64,000 bases of DNA from positions 11,780,001 to 11,844,000 of the forward strand of contig OY540810.1 of NCBI GenBank assembly GCA_961205875.1, in the 5' to 3' direction. Below the pieces are notes generated by a model. That model was not told where the DNA came from. It saw only the letters and a program-made list of their open reading frames with translations, and made no database searches. The translations under genes were made by a program, and so were the position numbers. How positions within the stretch are numbered: the stretch's first letter is position 1; each line of letters begins with the position of its first letter. The DNA comes from Sialis fuliginosa (Eukaryota > Arthropoda > Insecta > Megaloptera > Sialidae). This document shows positions 23,592 to 34,117 of this stretch, one piece after another.

Positions 23592-24646
23592 CACTGGTCA
23601 ACATCATTTTTGCGGTCGAAATCTAAATAGACGATCACGAAGGTTTTTAGCATGCTGAAACCGAATCCGGTTCCCAAACTCAAATAGCTCAGGTTATTGA
23701 GTATCTTAACCTAAAAGTGCCAAAAACAACGATTTTGGACATATTTATCAATATATTACCTATCAGACAATTTTTTTCTAAAGTTTTTGTTCATGGCAAC
23801 AAATAATACTTTATTTCTCCTTTAAAATGAACTTTTACTTTTGATTATACGATTTTATTTCTCGCCTAAATACACTACCTGTAGTCCATTTTGTCTATCC
23901 TGTACTATTATTTGTAAAGATATCATACTCTTTAAACAAATTAAAGGATAATTAAAAAAAGCAGTTTTAAAGAAGACACTTTCAGCTTTCTAATGATATC
24001 AAGCCGATTATTTTGCGATCATTATTTCACGATACACAGGTGTTTAAAGTCAAAAGTGTTAATTTTACTTTAACAGTGAATAACGCGGTCAAAAAACATC
24101 GTACGGAGATGAAAAAAAAAGTATTTTCAAGAGAAAAATGCAATCTTTCAAACGCTTATACTGAATTTCTCGTTAAAAATTTTTTGTAACCCATATACGC
24201 TTTCAAACTTTATAAAAAATAAGGAGTAATTGTTCCAACTCTTTTAACTATTGGCACAGAGTGGCAGAGAATGATAAAAATTATTGAGCTCTTGATTCAA
24301 AAACTAGAAAAGCTTTGGATCATATAAATCTAATTATTTTTCGCGGAGATAAAACTGAAAATTTGTAGAAATTTTGCTTTTTTAAAATTATCCTATAATT
24401 TTTTTGAGCAGTATATTTCAGTTAAAAATCGTATAGTGAACAGTAAAATTTCATTTTAATGGAGAAAGATGTATGATTGATAATATATCGATAAATAGGT
24501 TGAAAATCGTCATTTTTGACACTTTTAGGTTAGGATATCTCCATAACTTGAGCTAGTTGAGAAATTTAGAGATTGGATTCGATTTCAGCACACCAAAAAC
24601 TTTCGGGGTCGTCTATTCAGATCTCGTATTTTTTTGTTGTCCAGTG
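23592..24646. mobile_element. 1.05-kb foldback element
   Basis: Ends CACTGGTCAACA and TGTTGTCCAGTG are inverted. The arms share AGGTTTTTAGCATGCTGAAAC against AACTTTCGGGG-type sequence and TTAACCTAAAAGTGCC against GACACTTTTAGGTTAGG. No clear target duplication. Related by arm sequence to the intron insertion at 19278-19842, and a matching fragment lies at 17850-17872. Confidence 0.6.
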
Positions 24647-24869
24647 TCATATGTACCATAGATAAAATAAAAGAAGCATTGTGTAATTATACATAGTATG
24701 AATGTAATTTTAGATTTAAATAGGAGTTATTTTTAATTTAATAATAAATGTCAGTACTCAAATATTTAAATTATATAATATATTTAATAATATTTGCCTT
24801 ATTGTAGTGTACCCTTCGCTAGAACTGCAGAAATTTAGAATTCATTATAAATATATGTAGCTAATATAC

Positions 24870-25630
24870 AGTGTGTTCGTTTGAAAATAAACCACCTGAA
24901 TATTTCTGAAATTTAGCTTTAAAAAAAGTTTTTTGGTGTTCATGGGAAAACAAAATGGCGTTGTTAGCTTTTTATTTGGTGCACGTTGTCAAGGTCAATT
25001 CAAGGTGAAATTTGTTTTTTTATTAAAATTTCACATTCTATGAGAAAAACAAGCAATTTTTATTTTATAAAAAATTTTACACGACTTTAATTTTCCGAGA
25101 TATTTGGAAAATTGAAATCGTACAATAAAATGGTATTTAAAACATAAGTCACTTATATTTTCTCATAAAATAAGATGCCGTAATAAAAAATACAAGTTTC
25201 CATTTGAAAAACAAATTTGAAACGTTCACCAAATCAAAAACTGATTTTGTTTCCCAAACCACTTTTAGTCAGAACATTTTATTTAAATGTTTAATTTCAG
25301 GAATTGGTATGTGTCGTCGATGGTAGCGACGCCTTCAGTGGTAAAAATTGAAACTAACACAATCGGGTCAATTGTCATCTACCCTCACTTAACCGGTGTT
25401 TAGTAAACAATTAAATCAGTGATTATATACGTTTAACAATTAGAATATTTAATTGCTTTTATAAAGAAAATAATTATATTTCTTCAAAACAAGTTCCCAT
25501 TTTAATTAAACACATTTTTCAAACTAACAATTGGCAGCTGACCCGATAGGAATAGTTCCCTTTTTCACCAAACCAACACCGTAGCGTACGGTCTAAATAT
25601 TCAGGTGATAAGTTTTCAAATGAAACTTAT
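24870..25630. mobile_element. Foldback element, ACCACCTGAATATT ends
   Basis: TTTGAAAATAAACCACCTGA on the left and TATTCAGGTGATAAG...CAAATG on the right are inverted copies. Non-coding; the boundaries are approximate. A short GC-rich segment at 25312-25345 (GTGTCGTCGATGGTAGCGAC) stands out. Confidence 0.5.
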
Positions 25631-26941
25631 CAACAATCGATTAGCTGTTTTAAATTTGAGTACATTTTTAATAAATGGAATACATATTTGTAAATTATAA
25701 TTTGTTAGGTTAGTAAATGTATAAATGAACTGAATGTTAACTTTAAGTAAATAAAACTGTAAATATAAAGGATATGAAGTTGCTGATGAACAATCAAATG
25801 TTGATAATTAATATTTATAGTTCTCTTGCTTGAATTAAATCATTGCCAATTGGACGATAAAATATTAATTGTATTAAAATAGAGCACCTATAGTTAATTA
25901 TTACCCTACTGTTTTAATAAGATGTATATCTGATGTAAAAAGATGTCTATTTTCCTATCCTATCTTATATAAGTTCCTTGATGGCATTTTGCCAGATCTC
26001 TAATGTAATTCATTAACATATTAATTATTGCATAGTTATGTAGTCATTATAATAATGTACATTTACTTCTATTAATTAAATAATCAATTTTAAGCTATAA
26101 TAATAATAACTGCGATTTTAATAAAATTATACAATCCCATAATTTATTGCACTATTGCTTTTATTGTGATTTATAATGTTTGATTGTATGCAATAAAATT
26201 GTCAACAATCATATTAGATGTGTTTTATTTCACCCGAATAATATCAAAAAACCTTAATACTTTAATTTTGTACTTGATTTTAACAAGTAAAATACTTCAA
26301 GTAGGTACCTACTTTTGAAAAAGCGCATGTTCTTTTTCAAGTACCTGCTTTAATAAACTAATTTTCTATAAGAAAAGTGTTTTTTGTATAAAATAATATA
26401 TTAATAAAATATCCTATTTGCGCAACCACCGCGGGAAGCGAATTTTATTTGAAAAATTAAAAATAATAAAATATGTAAAAATAGTAGGCGCTAAATTTTT
26501 TTAAATTATTTATTCATTATTAACTTTTTACTCTACATAATAAACAAAAATTTAAATAGGTCCACATCGAGATTCGAACTCGAGACCCTTAGTTTACATT
26601 TTTACAAGATCTGTTAAAGTTTTTTGTAAATTTTAAAATATCAACCAATCGGTACTTTATATCGAAAAATCACAAGAGACAATAATTTAGTTTTATTGAG
26701 AGGATTCCAAAACATATTTGATAATATCAATATGATAATTAGTACCCGGGATATGATTTTTTCAATTTTGAATGGCAGCCATCTTGAAATCCATAACGGA
26801 ATTTCGCTGACCGAAAATTATTAATTAATTATTAATAATTAGAATTAGTTTAAATTATTATACAATTATATTTACAAATAAAAGGTAAGTAATTTTCAAT
26901 AGTACAAATAATTAATTAAGAGTATCTATGTAGATAAATGC
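25631..26941. other. Gene-free AT-rich stretch
   Basis: No gene seen. It includes a tRNA T-arm-like segment (26574-26598). Confidence 0.5.
26574..26598 (-). other. tRNA T-arm / B-box-like remnant
   Basis: On the minus strand a perfect 5-bp stem TCGAG/CTCGA encloses a canonical 7-base loop TTCGAAT, followed by a 7-base tract and C, as in the 3' end of a tRNA. I could not find the acceptor 5' strand, D arm or a convincing A box upstream, so it is not a complete tRNA. It may be a decayed tRNA-derived SINE or a tRNA fragment. Confidence 0.35.
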
Positions 26942-27243
26942 CAGGGCCGTAACTACCACCGGGGCAGCGGGGAAGTGCCCTGTGGCCCCCGAAGTTAGGG
27001 GGAGCCCGCGGCCGACTTAAAACTTTTTTTTAAATTTGGTTCTAACTTGACAGTGTTACACTTATGACAAATTAAGATTTTAATGACCATTTATTTTCGA
27101 TGCCAACAAAAAAAGGTCATTAATTTAGTAATAGATGTTAAATTTGCAAGTAAGAATAAAAATTCTTTAATTTTAATGTTTGCATATTCTGGAGGCCCCT
27201 CGTTCACTTTTTGCCTCGGGGCCCCCGAGCCGTTACGGCCCTG
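26942..27243. mobile_element. hAT-like MITE, CAGGGCCGTAAC ends
   Basis: Terminal inverted repeats CAGGGCCGTAACTACC and AGCCGTTACGGCCCTG enclose 302 bp with GC-rich subterminal blocks (GTGGCCCCCGAAG; CTCGGGGCCCCCGAG). The terminal type is that of insect hAT MITEs; no clean 8-bp duplication was found. Confidence 0.65.
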
Positions 27244-27601
27244 AAAATATATGCTATAAATTAAGAAACACTCATGTTATACCTACCTGTGTAAATGAAC
27301 AGGTGTATACATTTTGAATTAAAAAATGTACATGTGAAGACATCTATCGGGAAAAGGTCGAACTATCAAAAACTTTATCGGAAAGGCTTTGGACATGTTC
27401 CTTTTAAACAATTTTTTTCAAAAGTCATTCTGACTGAATCAAAATTTTTTGTTGAGTTAGAGACGCTATCAGGGGTTATTTTAGTGTGTAGTTGTAGTTT
27501 CTTTCTGCAGTTCCAAAAATGAAAACTGCAGTTGTAAAAGCTAATTTGTGTAGTTGAAAAATTACAAGTAGAAAGAAAAATATAAAAAGTGTATGTTTAG
27601 A
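27244..27601. other. Gene-free stretch
   Basis: A 75-codon open frame (27295-27522) shows no recognisable domain and no splice or promoter context. I do not consider it a gene. Confidence 0.45.
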
Positions 27602-29550
27602 GCAGAGCCGGCCTTAGCAGTTTGGCGCCCTGGGCGAGATTTATTTTTCTACCCTCTCTCCCCCTAAAAAAATGTTAAAAAATCACCGAAAATGTCAACT
27701 AAAATTGATAAATTAACAAGAATAGTTAATATCTCAACTTGGCGCGATCCTACAGACTAGGGATGTTACGGAGCTCCGTATCCGAAACCGAAACTATCGG
27801 ATATCCGAAAAGATTTGACCTCCGAAACCGAAACCGTATCCGAAATAATTAAATTCTGAACTCCGAAACCGAAACCGTAACCGAAATAATTAAATTCTGA
27901 ACTCCGAAACCGAAACCGTAACCGAAATAATTAGATTCTGAACTCCGAAACCGAAACCGTATCCGAAATGATTATTTCGGATATTATTTCGGATAGTTTC
28001 CTACTTGTTGCCCCAAGCCTCGAGGTACAAACAAAACATATGAGCAGATTATAAATTTGTATTTACCGCCTGAAATTTAATTGGCGTATCATGTACTTTT
28101 ATTTAGTCTCTATTTTTAAATTCGCTACCATAGATTATAACAGATGATTTTTTAAATAAATTTGCAATAATCACTTTTTTTTAAATCTACTCAAAAATTT
28201 TTAAAAATTGTAAATGAAACATCAATTTTTAGGTTTCCGTAGAAAACTAGTTTCGCTATTTCCGTCCGTCCGTCCGTCCACAAAAATTTTAAGCCTATTA
28301 AGATGAAATTTGGTATACGGACGAAGACTGATAACCCAAAAATAGAAATGATAATATTTAAAAAAAAAATTTTTTTTGGACCCCCTTTCCATAGACTGCC
28401 AGTATTTTCAAAAAAAAAATTTCACTTAATCCATTAAGTGTGATGTCTTTAGATAGGTCTCCTAAAATGCAACAAAAAATGTTATATGACCTTTTGATTT
28501 TAACCCTTCAGTCACGATATATTTGCATTTAAATGTCGTTATCAGAGCGTCCGTTGAAATAACTCTTGTTTATAAATCGTAATGACTACGGAAACCTATC
28601 ATGTGCGTGCCCAACACGCACTTGGCCGTTTTATTAAATCAAGTTTTTCATCATATTTCAATTTTATTAGAATTCGTGACTTCAAATTTTTATTGTTGTC
28701 ACAAAAAATTATTTATATTATTTAAATCTGGAAATTAGACTGATAGCTAGAAATGTAAATTTTTATAGATTATAAGTAAAAGGAATATACAGAAAGTCTA
28801 AATCAGTTATAACGACATCTAGGGGATCAGTCATATTAAGTCGTAAAAACCGGGAAGTAGGCAATTACCATATATGGGATTCAGTCGGAACTTTTAAACG
28901 ATATCGTTATAACCGATTTCGAAATTTTCGACTGTATCTAATTTCAACAAAAACTATACTACGGGCTGAAAAATACAAAAAAAAATTTAAAAAATATCCG
29001 TATCCGTATCCATATCCGAAAGTAAAGGGGGCAAAATATCCCTATCCGTATCCGAAACCGAAACTAAGGAAAAAAAATAATCCATATCCGTATCCGAAAC
29101 CGAAACCATGAAAGAAAAAAATCCATATCCGTATTCGAAACCGAAACCAAGAAAAAAATATATCCTTATCCGTATCCGTAACCGATATGTCATATCCCTA
29201 ACAACCCTACTACAGACCCCAATTTTTTTTTAAATATAGCTTACATCATTAACTTTAAGACTATCAAATGCCCTGAGACCGTCGAGAACCCCTTCCCCTC
29301 TTAATTAACAATTGAAATTGATAATTTAACAAAAAATTGAATAGTTAATATTTCAGCTTGGCGCGATCCTACAGACACCAACTTTTTTTTTAAATATAGC
29401 TTCTAACATTAATTTTAAAACTATCAAATGCCCTAAGACCGTCGAGACCTCGTTCCCTATTATTAACAAAAAATGATAAATTAACAAATAAGTTGATTAA
29501 TTAATATCTCAGCTAATACCTTATTAAAAGTTTTCTGGGATTCTGAATAA
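27602..29550 (+). repeat. Older repeat interrupted by a hAT element
   Basis: Left part starts CAGAGCCGGCCTTAGCAG...GGCGCCCTGGGCGAG, the hAT-like 'GCCCTGGGC' segment. The right part carries about two tandem units of roughly 158 bp with AAATATAGCT, CAAATGCCCT(G/A)AGACCGTCGAGA and CTTGGCGCGATCCTACAGAC. The latter word also occurs just left of the insertion (27739-27757), so the 27758-29209 element landed in this repeat. Confidence 0.6.
27758..29209. mobile_element. 1.45-kb hAT element with CCGAAACCGAAAC arrays
   Basis: Flanked by a perfect 8-bp duplication CTACAGAC (27750-27757 and 29210-29217). The ends begin TAGGGATGTTA and, in reverse, TAGGGTTGTTAGGG. Subterminal arrays of CCGAAACCGAAACCGTATCC run at 27774-28000 (units of about 54 bp with AATAATTAAATTCTGAACT) and, on the right, of TATCCGTATCCGAAACCGAA at 28996-29190. 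The middle (about 28211-28640) holds a 'TAGGTTTCCGTAG...CTACGGAAACCTA' segment with (CCGT)n, perhaps a nested element. No transposase frame seen. Confidence 0.8.
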
Positions 29551-30188
29551 GGATTTGTTGGTTAGCAGCTATCAAATAATCGATTTTTCTTGGATTTTTA
29601 AAAAAAATTAACATTGTTTATAATTAGCTATATTTTTTGCTTAATCGGGTTAACAGATCAACAAAAAAAAAGTTTACTCAAAAATTACAGCCTGCACACT
29701 GATTTAAACCAAAAAAGTCACTTATGCCCCATTGTGCGCCGCTAACAAGGTGTCTAATTATTTGAAAAAAAGTATGTTTTGATGAAAATACAAAGACATT
29801 TTTTTTGTCGAGGAGTTGGAGACGTACCTATGTATTAGGACACCCTGATTCCATATATGCTCATAAAAAGTTGCGCTTGGAACATAATCACTGTTTTTAT
29901 TAACATTTGTCTAAAAAAAAATTGTTGAGTGTATGTAAAAGAATCACGCTGATATCATAAATGATACCAGATTTTAAAAATTAATTCACTGGGTATAAAT
30001 TTCAACAAAAGGTTGTTATTGCCTCCCCGGCTCTGGCGGCATTGCTCACGATCCTGCCCTAGATTTATTTTTTTAAATATTTACATATTATTTTAATAAA
30101 CATAAAAAACTTTAACATAAAATTGTAGAATTTATTAAATATATTATTATTAAATAATAATAATAATATTATTAGTAAATAAATTATT
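29551..30188. other. Gene-free AT-rich stretch
   Basis: No gene. A GC-rich segment CCTCCCCGGCTCTGGCGG (30021-30040) may be the end of a degraded element. Confidence 0.4.
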
Positions 30189-33100
30189 AAAGAGCATGGC
30201 AGGGTAAGCATAGGCGATCTGCCCCTGGGGAAAGTTGGGTCGATATTTTTTTTATAAAAAGGTATGACTAAAAGGTACTCTTCTACAAACTTTTGAACCC
30301 CTGCGCCCACTAATTTTCCGGGAAATTTGAAAAATGTAATTTCGAAAAAAATTTTTTTTTGCTGTAATGACTTTATAAATGTTGATCTCTGCGATATATG
30401 TTGTAGCTATACCTTAGTAGTATCATATCAATTTTTTTGAAAAATCTCCCATCAAAAATACGTAGAAATTTTCGATTCCAAAATTTTCAAAAAATTTTTT
30501 TTTTGCTTAAACGGCCTGGTACACCTACGAAATTTTTTTCATAAATACCCCTTATTATACACAAACACATATATTTTTTTCAAATTCCTACTTTGGGTGG
30601 ACGGGGGGCAGTGGCGTCACTAGGGGGGTGCGGACCGCACCGGGTGACACCATCACAAGGGGTGACACCCAAATGCAAAATATCACTATCTACGATTCTG
30701 TCACTCCATGAAATTATTCTTATGCATTGTTTCACCTCAGCCGGCCCAGCGCACTATGGAAAATTTATTAACAACAACATATCATAAATGTTTTTTACTA
30801 AAGTCCCTACATACATTATATTTTAATTTTATTTATTAGTTTAATGGTCAATCTTTATTCTTTACTATAATGCAGGAATTTCACATAATTTTATGTAAAA
30901 AGACTATTTTTGAAGCCTTACTGTTCATTATTTTTGTGGATTTTCAATTCAAACCTGTTCGCTTCATCACTTTAAAAGTTAATTTTCTATAAAACTTTGT
31001 AGGAATATGTATAATGTATTATACATTTCTGAAAAGCTCATCTTATGGAGATTTTAGGACAATTTTACGTTTTTAATTATACGGTTCAGTTAACGATTAA
31101 TTAATTGAACAATAAAATAAGGGAGAAAAGAAAATTCTTCAAGTTCACCGAGACATTTGGCAGTCACCCACGCTTCCCCACGTGTTATATTTAATATAGA
31201 TTTGTAGCTCAAATCAATCAATTATTTATTGATACCACGGCCTTATAGTAATTTTGCACTCATTTTACGGTGAAAATGTTATCGGCAATTAATGCACACT
31301 GCACTTTCTGTAGTCATTCTCACTACGATTTATAAAAAAAGAGTTATTTCAAAATTTTTTATTGTATTTTAGGAGACCTATCAATAAATGACATCCCACT
31401 CAATGGGGTAAGTGGGAAAAAGTGTGAGTTCACTTTTCAGTCTATAAAAGGGGGGTCAAAAATATTTTTAACAATGTTCGTTATAATTTTCAGTGAATGT
31501 ACTAATTAAAAGCTACATCCTGGAATTTTTTCAGATTTTTTTTATCGATGGCTTAGAAAATAGAGGGGGGTGACACCATGAGTTACCGCACTGGGTGACA
31601 CCAACCCTAGTTACGCCACTGACGGGGGGTAAAATTAAATATGTTTACTGACCTCTATTTCTATAGTGGATTTGCATATTATGTAGTATGGTGGGTTAAA
31701 ATAATGAAATATTCGCGGATCGAAACGTAATAGTTCCTTCTCATTAATATATACATAAGAAAACGATTTTTTTGAAATCAGTCAATAAATATCTGGGGAT
31801 TACACATTAGGTCTAAAATTTCGGAAAGGCTGAAGCCGGATAGCAATGTAAAATCGGCCTCAACACGGATTTGGCTAATTTTTATAATGTTTGAATGTTG
31901 CTCTTTATGTGAGCATTCTTATGCCCAATTATTAGCCTCTAAAAGTTGATAGTTTTTGGAAAAAAAAAAATTTACAATTTAAAAAAAAAAAAAAATTTTA
32001 AGAATTTTTTTTTTGACAATGTAGAAGTTGTTTTGGTTGCAGTCTTGGACAAACATACATTTCTTATGGTGATACACATATTTATAGTCCAGGCCACTTT
32101 ACATGAAATTGAGTTTCTTGAAATAATTCGTATAACAAAGCTATTTCAATATTTATTTTTTTTGTTGGACTTCACTGGATGCAATTATTAATTTTATAAT
32201 AAGGGCAGTAAAACTACACGATGCATCACTAAATGTGTAATTTTGTACTTAAATAATATTAATATAAATGTATAAGAATAATATAATATAATGCAATATA
32301 ATAAAATATAAGGGATGTTTAGGTACTCCTAAAAAAACCTTGTACTTATAAACGAATAATATTTTACATAATTCTACTTCATTTATTATTTTAAAGTTAA
32401 AGAAATACAATAAGAACAGTTGGTTTTAGATACTGTGTAGGTACATAGTAAGGGTTTAAATTGTATTTTGGGGAGAAAGGAGGCAAATTTTAAATTTCAC
32501 ATAAGGGTAGCATACAACAATGTTGTTAAACAAATATGTTAATTTTTTTCAAAAAATATTTTATATTGATCTTCCGGTCAATGTTTCGGCTTGGTAACAG
32601 CGATTTTCGGATTCAGCAGGGCCAAAATACTCTTAATAGCTTTGATTGCAAAATGTTATACGAAGTAATTCAAGAAACTCAATTTCATGTAAAGTGGCCT
32701 GGACTATAAATATGTGTATATCACCATAAGAAATGTATGTATGTCCAAGACTCTAAAACAAACGGGCAATGGGAGACAGAAGCGTTCATATTGAATATTT
32801 CGAATTAATTTTATTTAAATAACTGTTTTTATATCATTTTTATATTATTTTTATATTACATTATTTCTATAGCATTTGTACATGTTAATATTGTCTTCCA
32901 ATGATTTTAATTTTTTTTAAGTATGTTCTACCACTTCGATTCTTTTCAGACTTTGTAGGGTGTAATATTAAAGTATGAAGATTATTTCATGAAATATCTG
33001 AAGTTGTCGCTCAACTACAACCAAAACAACTTCTACATTATAAAAAAAAAAAATTCTTAAAAATTTTTTTTTTTTGAAAAATTGAAAATATTTTTTTTTC

Positions 33101-33849
33101 CAAAAACTATCAACTTTTAGAGGTAAATAATTGGGCATAAGAATGCTCACATAAAGAGCAACATTCAAACATTATAAAAATTAGCCAAATCCGTGTTGAG
33201 GCCGATTTTACATTGCTATCCGGCTACAGCCTTTCCGAAATTTTAGTCCTAATGCGTAATCCCCAGATATTTATTGACTGATTTCAAAAAAATCGTTTTC
33301 TTATGTATATATTAATGAGAAGGAACTATTACGTTTCGATCCGCGAATGTTTCCTTATTTTAACCCACCATACTACATAATATGCAAATCCACTATAGAA
33401 ATAGAGGTCAGTAAACATATTTAATTTTACCCCCCGTCCACCCAAAGTAGGAATTTGAAAAAAATATATGTGTTTGTGTATAATAAGGGGTATTTATGAA
33501 AAAAATTTCGTAGGTGTACCAGGCCGTTTAAGCAAAAAAAAAATTTTTTGAAAATTTTGGAATCGAAAATTTCTACGTATTTTTGATGGGAGATTTTTCA
33601 AAAAAATTGATATGATACTACTAAGGTATAGCTACAACATATATCGCAGAGATCAACATTTATAAAGTCATTACAGCAAAAAAAATTTTTTTTCGAAATT
33701 ACATTTTTCAAATTTCCCGAAAAATTAGTGGGCGCAGGGGCCCAAAAGTTTGTAGAAGAGTACCTTTTAGTCATACCTTTTTATAAAAAAAATATCGACC
33801 CAACTTTCCCCAGGGGCAGATCGCCTATGCTTACCCTGCCATGCTCTTT
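30189..33849. mobile_element. 3.7-kb foldback element
   Basis: Terminal sequence AAAGAGCATGGCAGGGTAAG on the left is mirrored exactly at the right end. The inverted arms continue for about 1 kb each with few mismatches, around a unique centre of roughly 32140-32645. The left arm is interrupted by a hAT element (30609-31621). The right arm has about 265 bp absent from the left (near 32755-33019). Short frames in the two arms encode the same peptide start (MGAG.QKFVEEYLLVIPFYK) in opposite orientation, only because the arms are copies. The right end lies 268 bp before the HEN1 start codon. Target duplication not resolved (TTAA on the left, TTTAA on the right). Confidence 0.75.
30609..31621. mobile_element. 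1.0-kb hAT element in a foldback arm
   Basis: Ends CAGTGGCGTCACTAGGG and CCCTAGTTACGCCACTG are inverted. A perfect 8-bp duplication ACGGGGGG flanks it (30601-30608 and 31622-31629). The opposite foldback arm keeps the uninterrupted site (GGGTGGACGGGGGGTA in reverse at 33430-33447), which proves the insertion. Subterminal GGGTGACACC repeats occur at both ends. Non-autonomous; no transposase frame seen. Confidence 0.9.
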
Positions 33850-34117
33850 TAAATATTTAATAATATTGATTGATAAAAAAATAATGAGTTGTCAAACCAA
33901 TCAAAAATCAATTTGGATTGTCGTAACTCTTACTATGAGTATCTCTAGTGTATAATAGAATAATAACGATTATGGTGACATCTGTTGGAATATAACGAAA
34001 AACTATAACTGTCATAACAGATTTTGAGGTTAACATGTGAATACAAATTGAAGAAAAAATGTATATATTAACACATATTTTTTTAAATGATATCTAATAT
34101 ATATACAACAAAAAACA
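33850..34117 (+). promoter_or_regulatory. HEN1 5' flank with element terminus
   Basis: Only 268 bp separate the foldback element from the HEN1 start codon, so the proximal promoter and 5' UTR must be here or within the repeat. A solitary terminus GTAACTCTTACTATGAGTAT (33921-33940) matches, in reverse, the ends of the 52154-53523 element. No convincing TATA box. Confidence 0.35.

Noticed and set aside
26574-26660. Complete tRNA gene on the minus strand
   Set aside because: Only the T arm is present; the acceptor pairing, D arm and anticodon arm could not be built.
27295-27522. 75-codon frame after a hAT-like MITE
   Set aside because: No recognisable domain or conserved context; chance length in AT-rich DNA.
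28987-29193. Repetitive minus-strand frame of alternating R/I and D/T
   Set aside because: It is the translation of the CCGTATCC/CCGAAACC array of a hAT element.
30065-33955. Two frames with the same peptide start (MGAG.QKFVEEYLLVIPF) on opposite strands
   Set aside because: They sit in the inverted arms of the 30189-33849 foldback and are identical only because the arms are copies; no domain or longer frame.
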